Notes: generated from the sequence alone by a model not told the origin. 25,914 bases of DNA from JAISXK01 sp031549625 (GCA_031549625.1 JAVBPK010000141.1:1-25914), one strand, 5' to 3'. Counted from the stretch's first letter, positions 1 to 7,684 are shown. Program-made: numbers and translations.

Positions 1-3
1 ATT

Positions 4-50
4 CCCAAGGGATGTATCCCTTGGGCGGGGTATGGGGCCCAGCGCCCCAT
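4..50. terminator. Two intergenic hairpins at the window edge
   Basis: Two perfect inverted repeats lie side by side. Positions 4-12 pair with 17-25 (CCCAAGGGA / TCCCTTGGG, loop TGTA), and 32-38 pair with 44-50 (ATGGGGC / GCCCCAT, loop CCAGC). Neither is followed by a T-run, so a simple Rho-independent terminator is not shown. They may end or stabilise a transcript from a gene left of the window, or belong to a dispersed palindromic repeat. No gene is visible in positions 1-110. Confidence 0.45.
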
Positions 51-114
51 CGTTCCCCGGCTCATTTCAAAATATATCAAAGCAGGTACTCCATCTATAG
101 GTTATTTATGCGAA

Positions 115-126
115 AAATGGTATACT
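115..126 (+). promoter_or_regulatory. Extended -10 promoter of the NimA-like gene
   Basis: TATACT at 121-126 is preceded by TGG, forming an extended -10 element. No good -35 box stands 17 bases upstream. Initiation near 133 would leave a leader of about 26 bases containing the AAAGGGAG ribosome binding site. Confidence 0.5.
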
Positions 127-158
127 GTTGGCAAGAAAACAAAGAAAGGGAGTCATTT

Positions 159-641
159 ATGCATCCATCAATGCGCCGTAAAGACCGCGCCATCAGCGAA
201 GAAGAATCCCTGGAGCTTGTACAAAAAGCCGCTTACGGTATCTTAGCCACTTCAAATGAAGACCTCCCCTATGCCCCGCCGGTTTCCTTCATCTACCACA
301 ATGGCGCCATTTACTTTCATTGCGCGCAAGTAGGGCGCAAGCTGGACAACATCAAGGCCAATCCCGCCGTTTGCTTTACAGTGGTCGGAGACGCGCAAGC
401 CGTATACACCAGCGATTTTACCACATACTTCGAAAGCGTTATGCTGTTTGGCAACGCGGTGTATGTATTGGACGAAGAAGAAAGGCGGCAGGCGCTGCTG
501 CTGCTTTGCGAAAAATACCTGCCCCAGCATATGGACAAAGCAGAGCAGAGCATTTCGCACTCGGCTGCGCACACGGCCATCATCAAAATACCCGTCGACC
601 ATATCAGCGGCAAGGCCAATAAACCGCACGCCGCCGGCTGA
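159..641 (+). CDS. Pyridoxamine 5'-phosphate oxidase-fold (NimA-like) flavoprotein
   Basis: This 160-residue protein has the split-barrel FMN-binding fold of the pyridoxamine-phosphate-oxidase-like/NimA family. Visible signatures are GILATSNEDLPYAPPVSF near residues 23-40, then HCAQVGRKLDNIKANPAVCF, the usual helix-strand pair that follows the flavin pocket. Family members bind FMN or a related cofactor, and some reduce nitroimidazoles, but the native substrate is usually unknown. The ATG at 159 is chosen because AAAGGGAG lies just before it; the open frame runs upstream to 12 without a ribosome binding site. It is monocistronic and ends at the bidirectional hairpin at 678-706. The family call is secure, but nitroimidazole resistance should not be assumed. 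Confidence 0.85.
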   Translation: MHPSMRRKDRAISEEESLELVQKAAYGILATSNEDLPYAPPVSFIYHNGAIYFHCAQVGRKLDNIKANPAVCFTVVGDAQAVYTSDFTTYFESVMLFGNAVYVLDEEERRQALLLLCEKYLPQHMDKAEQSISHSAAHTAIIKIPVDHISGKANKPHAAG

Positions 642-677
642 TTGCGGGCCATCGGTCGTATGAAACATGGCAAAAGC

Positions 678-716
678 GGAAGCCGCTGGTTGAACCGGCG
701 GCTTCCACTTTTTTTA
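678..716 (+). terminator. Terminator shared by two convergent genes
   Basis: GGAAGCCGCTGG (678-689) pairs with CCGGCGGCTTCC (695-706) with one G-T wobble, followed by a T7 tract at 709-715. It ends the NimA-like gene. On the minus strand the same stem is followed by CTTTT, so it can also serve the zinc-ribbon gene that ends at 749. Confidence 0.85.
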
Positions 717-748
717 AGAACTTTATGCCTGCATTCATCAGCGGTTGC

Positions 749-2179
749 CTAGAAGGAATTCGGGTTTTCGCTCTGGCCGCCAAGATTGCCGCCGGTCGTT
801 CTCAGCGTAAATGTATAGATAAAATTCTTGTCAAATTGTTGCACCGCCTCACCATATTCGAGCAATGTGCGGTATGTGCCATCGTCCCCAAACATATCCT
901 CTTCGCCAAACCACTGCTTGCCATACGCGGTCTTTACGATATATTTGCCCGCCGGCACTTTGATCTGCGCCGTTGCTCCCTCGCGAATAAACAACACGCC
1001 GATCAGCAGGTTTTCCGGTGTATATATCTTTATCAATGTGACGTTTCCGTCTTTGGACGGCTCGAATTTAATGGTGCATTGCGATTTTTTATAGTCCTCA
1101 TGCTGGAAGAGTATGCCTGTTTTAGGATGTTCCTGCACGCAGGCCGCGGCGCGCGCGGCCGAATCGCTGTACTCTGCGAGCTCGCTGTCGGAAAACTTCT
1201 TATATGCCTGATAAAACGCGCCCTGCTCATATGCTGCCTCCGCGTCCTTGTACAAGCATTCTTTACCCATCTCTAACGAATCGAGATAGCTTGCGTCGGC
1301 CAAAGCAAGAAATTGCGCCGCGGCCTGCGTATAATCTCCCGCCTGTTTTAATGCCGCCGCTTCTTCATAGGCAATGGCGTTTTCACACTCTTTGACATGT
1401 TCTTGCGCATCCTGGTACGTGCCCAACAGCTTGAAGGCCGGCAATGCCGTTCCGTAATCTTTTGCCTCAAATGCCGCAATAGCCGCCGCATAGTCCAGCT
1501 GGTTCTGACATTCCGTTTTCAGCTCCATGGAGTCTTCATAGCTGCCCAGGGCATTAAACGCCCCTATGGCGGCCGCGTGATCGCCGCTATCCATAATCGC
1601 GACAGCCGCTTCATAATCCATTGCCAGCTGGCATGCTTCGGCTTGCTCGCCGGCATTCTCAAATGTTCCTAATTCCAAATATTTTTCCTGCGCGGCAGCA
1701 TAATCCCCCGCTTCATATAAGAACGCGGCCTCTTCCATTTTTTTGTTTTTTGAAGCACGCATAAACACAGGGATAAGCACAGCGGCAGCCAGCAATACCG
1801 CAGCCGCAGCCACGATCAGGCCGATCGGCTTTTTCTTGCCTTTTCCCTCTTTGGGTTGCTCCTTGTTGCCTCCGGCTACGGCTGCGCCATATGCCGAAGC
1901 AGCGTTATAGCTGCTTTTGGGCGCAGGCTGCGCACCGCCATATGTGGATGCGCCATACCCGCTCGCCGGCACAGCCGGCTGTGCGTTTGCCGCGGGCGCG
2001 CCATAGCCCGACGGCTGCTGAGGTGCCCCATAACCACCGGCCTGCGCCGCCTGCTGCGTATCGGCCGCTTCTGTGGCGCCAGAGTCTGCATTTTGCGGCA
2101 ATTGCTGTACGCCTCCCCCGCATTCCGGACAAAACTTTGCTTGCTCAGGCACAAATGCCCCGCAATTCGAACAATACAT
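749..2179 (-). CDS. Zinc-ribbon, membrane-anchored TPR-like repeat protein
   Basis: A 476-residue protein of modular build. Residues 3-20 are a zinc ribbon (CSNC and CPEC, cysteines 3, 6, 17, 20). Residues 25-115 are a low-complexity linker rich in Ala, Gln, Gly and Pro with recurrent GYGA motifs. A Lys-rich stretch precedes one transmembrane helix at about 119-140. Residues 148-350 hold five related units of 38-42 residues of the type GDYxxAxxxFxxLGxYxDS, resembling tetratricopeptide repeats. The C-terminal 120 residues are probably a beta-rich domain. ATG at 2179 is preceded by GGAGGGG; the frame extends to 2245 without such a site. Such proteins occur widely in Clostridia as uncharacterised zinc-ribbon proteins. 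The architecture suggests a cytoplasmic zinc module linked to a protein-binding repeat domain. Function is unknown. Confidence 0.8.
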   Translation of the reverse strand: MYCSNCGAFVPEQAKFCPECGGGVQQLPQNADSGATEAADTQQAAQAGGYGAPQQPSGYGAPAANAQPAVPASGYGASTYGGAQPAPKSSYNAASAYGAAVAGGNKEQPKEGKGKKKPIGLIVAAAAVLLAAAVLIPVFMRASKNKKMEEAAFLYEAGDYAAAQEKYLELGTFENAGEQAEACQLAMDYEAAVAIMDSGDHAAAIGAFNALGSYEDSMELKTECQNQLDYAAAIAAFEAKDYGTALPAFKLLGTYQDAQEHVKECENAIAYEEAAALKQAGDYTQAAAQFLALADASYLDSLEMGKECLYKDAEAAYEQGAFYQAYKKFSDSELAEYSDSAARAAACVQEHPKTGILFQHEDYKKSQCTIKFEPSKDGNVTLIKIYTPENLLIGVLFIREGATAQIKVPAGKYIVKTAYGKQWFGEEDMFGDDGTYRTLLEYGEAVQQFDKNFIYTFTLRTTGGNLGGQSENPNSF

Positions 2180-2216
2180 ACGCGCCCCTCCCTGTTCCAT
2201 ATAAATGCATATAAAT

Positions 2217-2245
2217 ATCATACTCAGTTTAAAGTAGCCGCGCAA
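2217..2245 (-). promoter_or_regulatory. Promoter of the zinc-ribbon/TPR gene
   Basis: On the minus strand, TTGCGC (2240-2245) and TATGAT (2217-2222) are 17 bases apart, about 40 bases upstream of the ATG at 2179. The rest of 2246-2334 is AT-rich and shows no gene. Confidence 0.6.
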
Positions 2246-2334
2246 CTACTAGCCGCGTCTCCTTTTTTCACGATGGTATCAATAATTTTTTTGCAAATTA
2301 AATTCCTTTTTTGGTAGACTGGCGCTGCGCCATC

Positions 2335-2371
2335 AAAAAAGCTGCCTGCGAACGCGTTCACGGCAGCTTTT
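2335..2371 (-). terminator. Terminator of prs
   Basis: AAAAGCTGCC (2337-2346) pairs with GGCAGCTTTT (2362-2371). The loop contains the palindrome GAACGCGTTC. Read on the minus strand, the stem is followed by T6, 17 bases beyond the prs stop codon. Confidence 0.85.
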
Positions 2372-2387
2372 AATATTTACTTACGCC

Positions 2388-3401
2388 TTACAACAAGGAT
2401 GTCTGTTCCTCAAAACTCATATCCAGCATCCGCTGGGTAAATTCGCGTTCAAAGAGCAAGCTCATGGGCGTCCTGTCGTGTATGATCTTTACGGACTGCG
2501 CAAACATGGGCGCCGCGGAAATGATTTTAATCTTTTTGCTGCCCTTCGCTTCCGGGCATTCCACCGTATCCGTTGACACAAGCATTTCGATCGGGCTTTC
2601 CTCGATGCGTTTGATGCCCTTGGCATCGAGTATGTTGTGGGACAATGCCGCAAACAAACGCTTTGCGCCTTTGTCTCGCAGGCCATGCGCCACATCGATG
2701 AGTGTGCCGCCCGATATGGTAAAATCGTCTACGATGAGGCAATTCTTGCCCTTTACGTCGCCGATAATTTCCAATATTTTTGCGTTTTCATCGTGGCCGG
2801 CACGCATTTTATCTCCAATAGCGACGGGGCGGCCAAGCTCGCTGGCAAACTGGCGCGCGCGCTTCGCGAAGCCAGCGTCGGGAGAAACCACCACCAAGTC
2901 ATCATCTACCAGGCCAGCCCGCCTTACGTATTCGCACAGCAAGGATTGCGCGTAAAGGTGATCGACCGGTTTTTTGAAAAATCCCTGCACTTGCGGGCTG
3001 TGCAAGTCCATGGTAATCACACGGTCGGCCCCGGCAAGCTCGATGCATTCCGCACAAACACGCGCGCGAATGGACACACGTGGTTCGTCTTTTTTATCGC
3101 CTTTGGCATAGCTGAAATAAGGAATAATGGCAGTAACGGAATCAGCGCTTGCCCGCTTGAATGCGTCTATCCAAAAAAGCAGCTCAACCAGTTCGTCATT
3201 TGGCTGACGGCCGATCGGCTGCACAATGTATACGTCTTTATCGCGAATAGATTCGTTTACCCTTACAAAAATATTACCTTCGGAAAACATAATGGTTTCA
3301 GCATCGCCCAGCTGTGTGTCCAAATAGGCGCACATGCGCTTGGCAAATGGATAGCCTGTCCTTCCGGCAAATATTTTGATAGTCCCCCCACCCGAATGCA
3401 T
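2388..3401 (-). CDS. prs: Ribose-phosphate pyrophosphokinase (PRPP synthetase), divergent type
   Basis: Makes PRPP from ribose 5-phosphate and ATP for purine, pyrimidine, His and Trp synthesis. The 337-residue length fits the family. Motifs are YFSYAKGDKKDEPRVSI at about residues 95-111, where classical enzymes have YARQDRK; TMDLHSPQ at 130-137 with the metal/ATP-site histidine; SPDAGFAKRAR near 173-183; and the PRPP loop DDFTISGGT at 225-233, where classical class I enzymes have DDIIDTAGT. The flexible-loop basic motif reads KMR rather than KRR. These differences mark a divergent subfamily that may differ in allosteric control. ATG at 3401 follows AGGAAGGGAG; an ATG at 3434 lacks such a site. 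It has its own promoter and terminator, so it is probably monocistronic. PRPP from this enzyme would feed hpt, encoded nearby. Confidence 0.88.
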   Translation of the reverse strand: MHSGGGTIKIFAGRTGYPFAKRMCAYLDTQLGDAETIMFSEGNIFVRVNESIRDKDVYIVQPIGRQPNDELVELLFWIDAFKRASADSVTAIIPYFSYAKGDKKDEPRVSIRARVCAECIELAGADRVITMDLHSPQVQGFFKKPVDHLYAQSLLCEYVRRAGLVDDDLVVVSPDAGFAKRARQFASELGRPVAIGDKMRAGHDENAKILEIIGDVKGKNCLIVDDFTISGGTLIDVAHGLRDKGAKRLFAALSHNILDAKGIKRIEESPIEMLVSTDTVECPEAKGSKKIKIISAAPMFAQSVKIIHDRTPMSLLFEREFTQRMLDMSFEEQTSLL

Positions 3402-3525
3402 AAGATGCGACTCCCTTCCTGTGATAGAATGCACCGGCCATGAGTTTCCAGCGCAAAAGCCGATTTTTGAGATATCATTACTTGCCGCCCTTATATCCTT
3501 GCGGAATATATCGGCTACCTACAGT

Positions 3526-3554
3526 ATTATAACAGGCTTCTACCGTTGCGGCAA
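3526..3554 (-). promoter_or_regulatory. Promoter of prs
   Basis: On the minus strand, TTGCCG (3549-3554), a 17-base spacer and a perfect TATAAT (3526-3531) preceded by TGT. It lies just past the end of the PHP gene and gives a leader of about 118 bases. No riboswitch fold or credible leader peptide was recognised in that leader. Confidence 0.8.
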
Positions 3555-3588
3555 CCGGCATTCTGCTTTTCTTAAAGGCTGGTTTGGC

Positions 3589-4425
3589 TTAATAACCGCC
3601 CTCACTAAAATATTTCTCTTCGAGCATATCAGCTGTGCTTTGCAACATGGCGCATGCTTGCCACGACATGCCTATTCGCACACCGGGGCGATTTTCGCCA
3701 TGAAAATCGCTGCCCGCGGTAACAAACAGACCCAACTGCCGCGCAAGGCTGACGAAACTTTCCGTCTGCTCCACGCCGGAATTGGAATAATATGCCTCCA
3801 GCCCATCGATGCCTGCTTTATGGAGGTCGTTTACCACTTTATGCGGGTTTGCTTTGAGCAAACAAGGATGCGCCACCACCGCCAGCCCGCCTGCGCCATG
3901 GATAGCCGCAATCGCTTCTTCGGGGCGCATGCGTTGTTCCGCGTGATACCCGATACATCCAGGATTCAAAAAGCTGCGAAACGCATCCATCTGCGTTTGA
4001 GCGTATCCCGCGTCATATATAGCCTTCGCGATATGCAGGCGCGTCGTCGTGCCGCGAGAATATTCCACAAACGTGCGGACATCCATGCCTGCCGCCTTTA
4101 GCTTCTCGATTATGATCTCGTTTCGGCGCGCGCGGTTTTCGCGCACGCGCTCGATAGCCGACACAAACATCGGTTCCTGTATGTCGATGCCAAGCCCGAG
4201 TATATGCAATTCAAACGGGCTGTCTGTGTCGAGCTCCACAGCCGGTAAAACGCGCACGCCATACTGCCTGCCCGCCCGCACCGCTTCCTCTACCCCCGCC
4301 GTCGTGTCATGATCGGCCACAGCAAACAGTTCTATTTCGGCCTTTTGTGCCATGCGCACGAGCTCACTTGGGCTGCAGGTGCCGTCGGACTGGTCGCTAT
4401 GCGTGTGCAAATCAAAGCGATTCAT
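3589..4425 (-). CDS. PHP-domain metal-dependent phosphoesterase
   Basis: A 278-residue PHP (polymerase and histidinol phosphatase) domain protein. The metal-site motifs are present in order: DLHTHSDQSDGT at residues 5-16, VADHDT near 36-41, the ELD of the third motif near 64, AHPCLL near 185 and GSDFHG near 238-243. Relatives such as YciV/RNase AM cleave 3',5'-bisphosphonucleotides or short RNA 5' ends; others are histidinol phosphatases. The insertion between the third motif and the HP motif and the overall length resemble the YciV-like group. Its ATG overlaps the TGA of the thioesterase gene (ATGA at 4425-4422), so the two are probably translationally coupled. The superfamily call is firm; the substrate is inferred only from resemblance. 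Confidence 0.85.
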   Translation of the reverse strand: MNRFDLHTHSDQSDGTCSPSELVRMAQKAEIELFAVADHDTTAGVEEAVRAGRQYGVRVLPAVELDTDSPFELHILGLGIDIQEPMFVSAIERVRENRARRNEIIIEKLKAAGMDVRTFVEYSRGTTTRLHIAKAIYDAGYAQTQMDAFRSFLNPGCIGYHAEQRMRPEEAIAAIHGAGGLAVVAHPCLLKANPHKVVNDLHKAGIDGLEAYYSNSGVEQTESFVSLARQLGLFVTAGSDFHGENRPGVRIGMSWQACAMLQSTADMLEEKYFSEGGY

Positions 4426-4808
4426 AGCCTTTTCGCGTTCACTTTTGCCATAAAGCGCGCCTCATCGACGATAACGCGTTCATGAAAAGATTGGCCGATT
4501 CTGCCCGCTTCATCAAACGCTTCTATTTCAAATGTGAGCATGCGGCCCTCTTCCGCCACAAGCTTTGCTTCCGCCCAAACGCGCATGCCCACCGGCGTAG
4601 CCGCGGTATGCCGTACATCTATGCGCGAGCCCACGCTGGAGTAGCCTTCATTTAACGCGCCGTTCAGCGCTTTGCAGGCCGCGCCTTCCATGAGCGCAAC
4701 CAAGCACGGCGTTGCAAATACGGGCGCCAACCCGCTGCCCATGGCCGCCGCCGTATGCTTATTCTCCACCATAATCTCCAATCTTCCCTGCCGGCCTAAA
4801 AGTTCCAT
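4422..4808 (-). CDS. Hotdog-fold thioesterase, fluoroacetyl-CoA-thioesterase (FlK)-like
   Basis: A 128-residue single hotdog domain. The segment PVFATPCLVALMEGAA followed by VRHTAATP is typical of the FlK-like family. Thr33, Glu41 and His67 are spaced 8 and 26 residues apart, exactly as in the FlK catalytic set Thr42, Glu50, His76. FlK hydrolyses fluoroacetyl-CoA, but most homologues in anaerobes have unknown acyl-CoA substrates, so only acyl-CoA thioester hydrolysis is claimed. ATG at 4808 sits close behind AGGAGGG; the frame opens upstream at 4847 without a site. It lies 100 bases downstream of ftsH, with a perfect hairpin in the gap, and overlaps the PHP gene by four bases. Confidence 0.82.
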   Translation of the reverse strand: MELLGRQGRLEIMVENKHTAAAMGSGLAPVFATPCLVALMEGAACKALNGALNEGYSSVGSRIDVRHTAATPVGMRVWAEAKLVAEEGRMLTFEIEAFDEAGRIGQSFHERVIVDEARFMAKVNAKRL

Positions 4809-4837
4809 GTGCCCTCCTGCGTTTGTGTTTGTGCAAT

Positions 4838-4868
4838 GCGATAACAAAGGGCTGCCCTTTGTTATCGC
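4838..4868 (-). promoter_or_regulatory. Perfect 14-bp hairpin in the leader of the thioesterase gene
   Basis: GCGATAACAAAGGG (4838-4851) and its exact complement (4855-4868) flank a three-base loop. No T-run follows on either strand, so it is not a standard terminator. It ends 30 bases before the thioesterase ATG. Upstream on the minus strand, AAGGCTGCC can pair instead with GGCAGCCCTT inside this hairpin, so two mutually exclusive folds are possible. It may be a processing or stability element at the ftsH boundary. Confidence 0.5.
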
Positions 4869-4908
4869 AAAAGGCAGCCTTGTGCGTTATAAATCCGTCT
4901 GTGCAAAC

Positions 4909-6963
4909 CTATGCATCGCTGTTATCGTTTGGGCTTTCATCGTTCGCGTCGTTTGCGTCGTTTGCTCTGCCTTCGTTCGATTTTGCCGCCTCTATTTCGG
5001 CCTCTTTGGCCTCGGCCGTTTCTTCTGAGGATATATCCGCGACTTCGGAAACTTCGTCGCCCTCAGCGGGCTCTTGTTTCTTTGGTTCGAGATTCACTTC
5101 TTCGCCGCGATAAATTTTTGCAAAATCGTCGCCATCCACGCGTTCGTATTCGATGAGAGCTTCCGCCACCCGGTCAAGCGCCACCATATCTTCCGCGATG
5201 CAAGCGCGCGCGCGTTCGAACTGCTCGTCTAATATGCGGCGAATTTCCACGTCAATGCGGCTTGCGACCTCTTCGGAGAAATTGCGCTGATGCCCCCAAT
5301 CTTTGGCGATAAATACTTCCGTTTGCCCGCCAAGGAAAACGGGGCCAATCGCGTCTGTCATGCCATATTCCACTACCATCTTGCGGGCGGTATCTGTTGC
5401 CCGCTGTAAATCGTTGTACGCGCCTGTGCTGATATCGCCCAGGCGGATGGATTCCGCCACGCGGCCGCCAAGCAGCATGGCAATCAGATCGAGCAGTTTA
5501 TTTTTGGTGACATGCATCATATCTTCTTTTGGCAGCGTCATGGTATAGCCGCCGGCCATGCCGCGCGGAATAATGGAAACTTCATGCACAGGGTCGCAGT
5601 TCTCCAATTTGAGGGCCACAATGGCATGCCCGCCCTCATGATACGCGGTGATGCGCCTGTCTTTGTCTGTGATCACGCGGCTGCGCTTTTCGGGGCCCAC
5701 CACCACGCGTGTAATCGCCTCTTCAAGCTCTTCCATTGTGATGAGCGTTTTATGTACGCGCGCCGTCAATATGGCGGCTTCGTTTAATACGTTTTCAAGA
5801 TCTGCGCCCGTAAAGCCGGAAGTACGCTTTGCCAGCACGGAAAGATCCACTTCCGGCGCAAGCGGTTTGTTCCTTGCGTGGACATGCAGGATGGCTTCGC
5901 GCCCTTTCACGTCCGGATAATTTACGGTGATCTGCCTGTCAAAGCGGCCCGGGCGCAACAAAGCGGGATCCAGAATGTCCGGCCGGTTTGTGGCGGCAAT
6001 CACGATGATGCCCTCATTTGGCGCAAAGCCATCCATTTCGACCAACAGCTGATTCAATGTTTGTTCACGTTCGTCATGCCCGCCGCCCATGCCGGCGCCG
6101 CGTTGGCGGCCGACGGCATCGATTTCGTCGATGAATACGACCGCGGGCGTGCTCTTCTTTGCCGTATTGAACAAGTCGCGCACGCGGCTTGCGCCCACGC
6201 CTACGAACATTTCAACGAAGTCGGAACCGGAAATGGAGAAGAAAGGCACTTTCGCCTCGCCCGCCACGGCTTTCGCCAGCAATGTTTTGCCTGTGCCCGG
6301 AGGGCCCACGAGCAACACGCCCTTGGGAATGCGCGCGCCGATATCATTGAAGCGTTTGGGATCGCGCATGAACTCTACAACTTCTTGCAGTTCCGCCTTT
6401 TCTTCGTCGGCGCCCGCAACATCATCGAATGTGACTTTTGTTTGGCCGTCCAGCTGCATGCGTGCGCGGGACTTGCCAAAGTTCATGACTTTTGTGCCGC
6501 CGCCCTGCTGCTGCATCATGAAATAATAGAACAGCGCCAAACCGCCCAGTATGATGATGTATGGCAGTATGACAACAAAAATACTCGCTTCTTTGGGCAA
6601 GTTTTCTTTGTAGTCGAACGGATAATCGGCTGAAGTGACATCTTCCGCCGAAATAGCCGGGTTCATTTCGGCGGTGATGATCGCCATATCCCGCATAAAC
6701 GCTTCGTTGGAAGGAACGATAACGGTAAAGTCAGGCCGATTGGGCAATTGATCCTTTGTGGATTCTCCCTCGCGGTAAATACCAACCAATTCCTGCACGG
6801 TTACCTGCACGGCTTCCACTTTGTTCGCGCGCACTGCCGCAACAAACTGACTGTACTCCAGTACTTCCGGCGCACCGTTTGCCGGGTTGAGATTGGACAC
6901 CATGAGTATGATGGCCGCCAAAATAAATAAATATATGAGTGGGGTTCCGATTCGTCTTTTCAC
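4909..6963 (-). CDS. ftsH: ATP-dependent zinc metalloprotease FtsH
   Basis: Membrane AAA+ protease that degrades misfolded membrane proteins and short-lived regulators. In this 684-residue protein, TM helices lie at about 7-24 and 126-148 with an extracytoplasmic domain between them. Walker A is GPPGTGKT at 220-227, Walker B VVFIDEID at 275-282, the second region of homology ATNRPDILDPALLRPGRFD near 324-342, the zinc motif HEGGH at 442-446 (most homologues have HEAGH), and the third zinc ligand is probably Asp518. The last 55 residues form an acidic tail rich in Glu, Asn, Asp and Ala with a short NDA repeat. The start is GTG at 6963, preceded by GGAGG with nine bases between; no ATG is nearby. 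The order tilS-hpt-ftsH is conserved in Firmicutes. A 26-codon leader ORF ends across this start. Confidence 0.97.
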   Translation of the reverse strand: MKRRIGTPLIYLFILAAIILMVSNLNPANGAPEVLEYSQFVAAVRANKVEAVQVTVQELVGIYREGESTKDQLPNRPDFTVIVPSNEAFMRDMAIITAEMNPAISAEDVTSADYPFDYKENLPKEASIFVVILPYIIILGGLALFYYFMMQQQGGGTKVMNFGKSRARMQLDGQTKVTFDDVAGADEEKAELQEVVEFMRDPKRFNDIGARIPKGVLLVGPPGTGKTLLAKAVAGEAKVPFFSISGSDFVEMFVGVGASRVRDLFNTAKKSTPAVVFIDEIDAVGRQRGAGMGGGHDEREQTLNQLLVEMDGFAPNEGIIVIAATNRPDILDPALLRPGRFDRQITVNYPDVKGREAILHVHARNKPLAPEVDLSVLAKRTSGFTGADLENVLNEAAILTARVHKTLITMEELEEAITRVVVGPEKRSRVITDKDRRITAYHEGGHAIVALKLENCDPVHEVSIIPRGMAGGYTMTLPKEDMMHVTKNKLLDLIAMLLGGRVAESIRLGDISTGAYNDLQRATDTARKMVVEYGMTDAIGPVFLGGQTEVFIAKDWGHQRNFSEEVASRIDVEIRRILDEQFERARACIAEDMVALDRVAEALIEYERVDGDDFAKIYRGEEVNLEPKKQEPAEGDEVSEVADISSEETAEAKEAEIEAAKSNEGRANDANDANDESPNDNSDA

Positions 6964-7040
6964 GTATGATATCCTCCGGCGCGCAAGCTATTTACATGCG
7001 CCTCATTTCCACTTTTATGGACAATGCCAGCAATGCCCAT
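6960..7040 (-). CDS. Putative 26-residue leader peptide overlapping the ftsH start
   Basis: An ATG at 7040 opens 26 codons (begins MGIAGIVHKSG, ends RAGGYHT), and the TGA at 6962-6960 overlaps the GTG start of ftsH (GTGA). There is no ribosome binding site before the ATG, but it falls exactly six bases after the promoter -10 box TAAACT, where a transcript would begin, so it could be read as a leaderless ORF. Its translation would bring ribosomes to the ftsH ribosome binding site and could couple or regulate ftsH expression. The peptide has no recognisable domain. Expression is an inference from position alone. Confidence 0.4.
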   Translation of the reverse strand: MGIAGIVHKSGNEAHVNSLRAGGYHT

Positions 7041-7046
7041 TGAAAT

Positions 7047-7075
7047 AGTTTACCACATCAGTTAGCTGTGTTCAA
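7047..7075 (-). promoter_or_regulatory. Promoter of ftsH
   Basis: On the minus strand, TTGAAC (7070-7075), a 17-base spacer ending in TGG, and TAAACT (7047-7052). It lies in the gap after hpt, so ftsH can be expressed apart from tilS-hpt. The leader to the GTG is about 77 bases and carries the 26-codon ORF. Confidence 0.75.
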
Positions 7076-7132
7076 CGCCGGAATGTGCAAATATAAGGCT
7101 GAAATTGCGGCATCGCTGTGAAAAAGATTGCC

Positions 7133-7684
7133 TCATTCCCCGGCGGAGGAATAAACGGATGGCTTTAAAACGCCAACATACGGCAAATGCCTGTACTGTT
7201 CGTTGTAGTCCAGCCCATACCCCACAACAAATTTGTTTGGTATGATAAATCCGCAATAATCCGGTGAAATATCGCATTCGCGGCGTTCAGGCTTGTCAAG
7301 CAGGCAAACGATGCGCAGGCTATTGGGGTTGCGGCTGCTTAAAAGCTGAGTCAAATGGTTGAGCGTAAGCCCACTGTCCATAATATCCTCTACGATCAGT
7401 ACATCCTTTTCCGTGATGCTGATATCCACATCCTTCGCAATCCGCACAATACCGGATGTTTTTGTGCCCCCGCCATAGCTGCTGATGCTCATGAAGTCCA
7501 TGGTGCATGGTATGGAAATCTGTCTTGCGAGATCCGAAAAAAACACGACGGCCCCTTTGAGTATGCAAACCATAATCAAATCTTTGTCCGCATAATCCCG
7601 TGAAATTTCCGCCCCCAGTTCCGCAATGCGCCGCTTGACAGCCGCCTCATCCAGTAAAATCTCCGCAATGTCTTCGTGCATCAT
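7133..7684 (-). CDS. hpt: Hypoxanthine (guanine) phosphoribosyltransferase
   Basis: Salvages hypoxanthine and guanine to IMP and GMP using PRPP. The 183-residue protein matches bacterial Hpt length. It shows the PRPP-binding motif LIVEDIMDSGLT at 96-107, the LKGAV loop at 42-46 and the C-terminal FVVGYGLDYNEQYRHLPYVG segment that holds the base. ATG at 7684 (a second ATG follows at once) is preceded by GGAGGGG at eight bases. It lies 93 bases downstream of tilS in the conserved Firmicutes order tilS-hpt-ftsH. Together with adenine and guanine deaminases and PRPP synthetase in this window, it links purine salvage with purine breakdown. No terminator is seen before the ftsH promoter. Confidence 0.95.
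   Translation of the reverse strand: MMHEDIAEILLDEAAVKRRIAELGAEISRDYADKDLIMVCILKGAVVFFSDLARQISIPCTMDFMSISSYGGGTKTSGIVRIAKDVDISITEKDVLIVEDIMDSGLTLNHLTQLLSSRNPNSLRIVCLLDKPERRECDISPDYCGFIIPNKFVVGYGLDYNEQYRHLPYVGVLKPSVYSSAGE

Noticed and set aside
3263..3478. 71-codon ORF beginning in the prs leader, considered as a leader peptide
   Set aside because: It overlaps far into prs out of frame and lacks a ribosome binding site.
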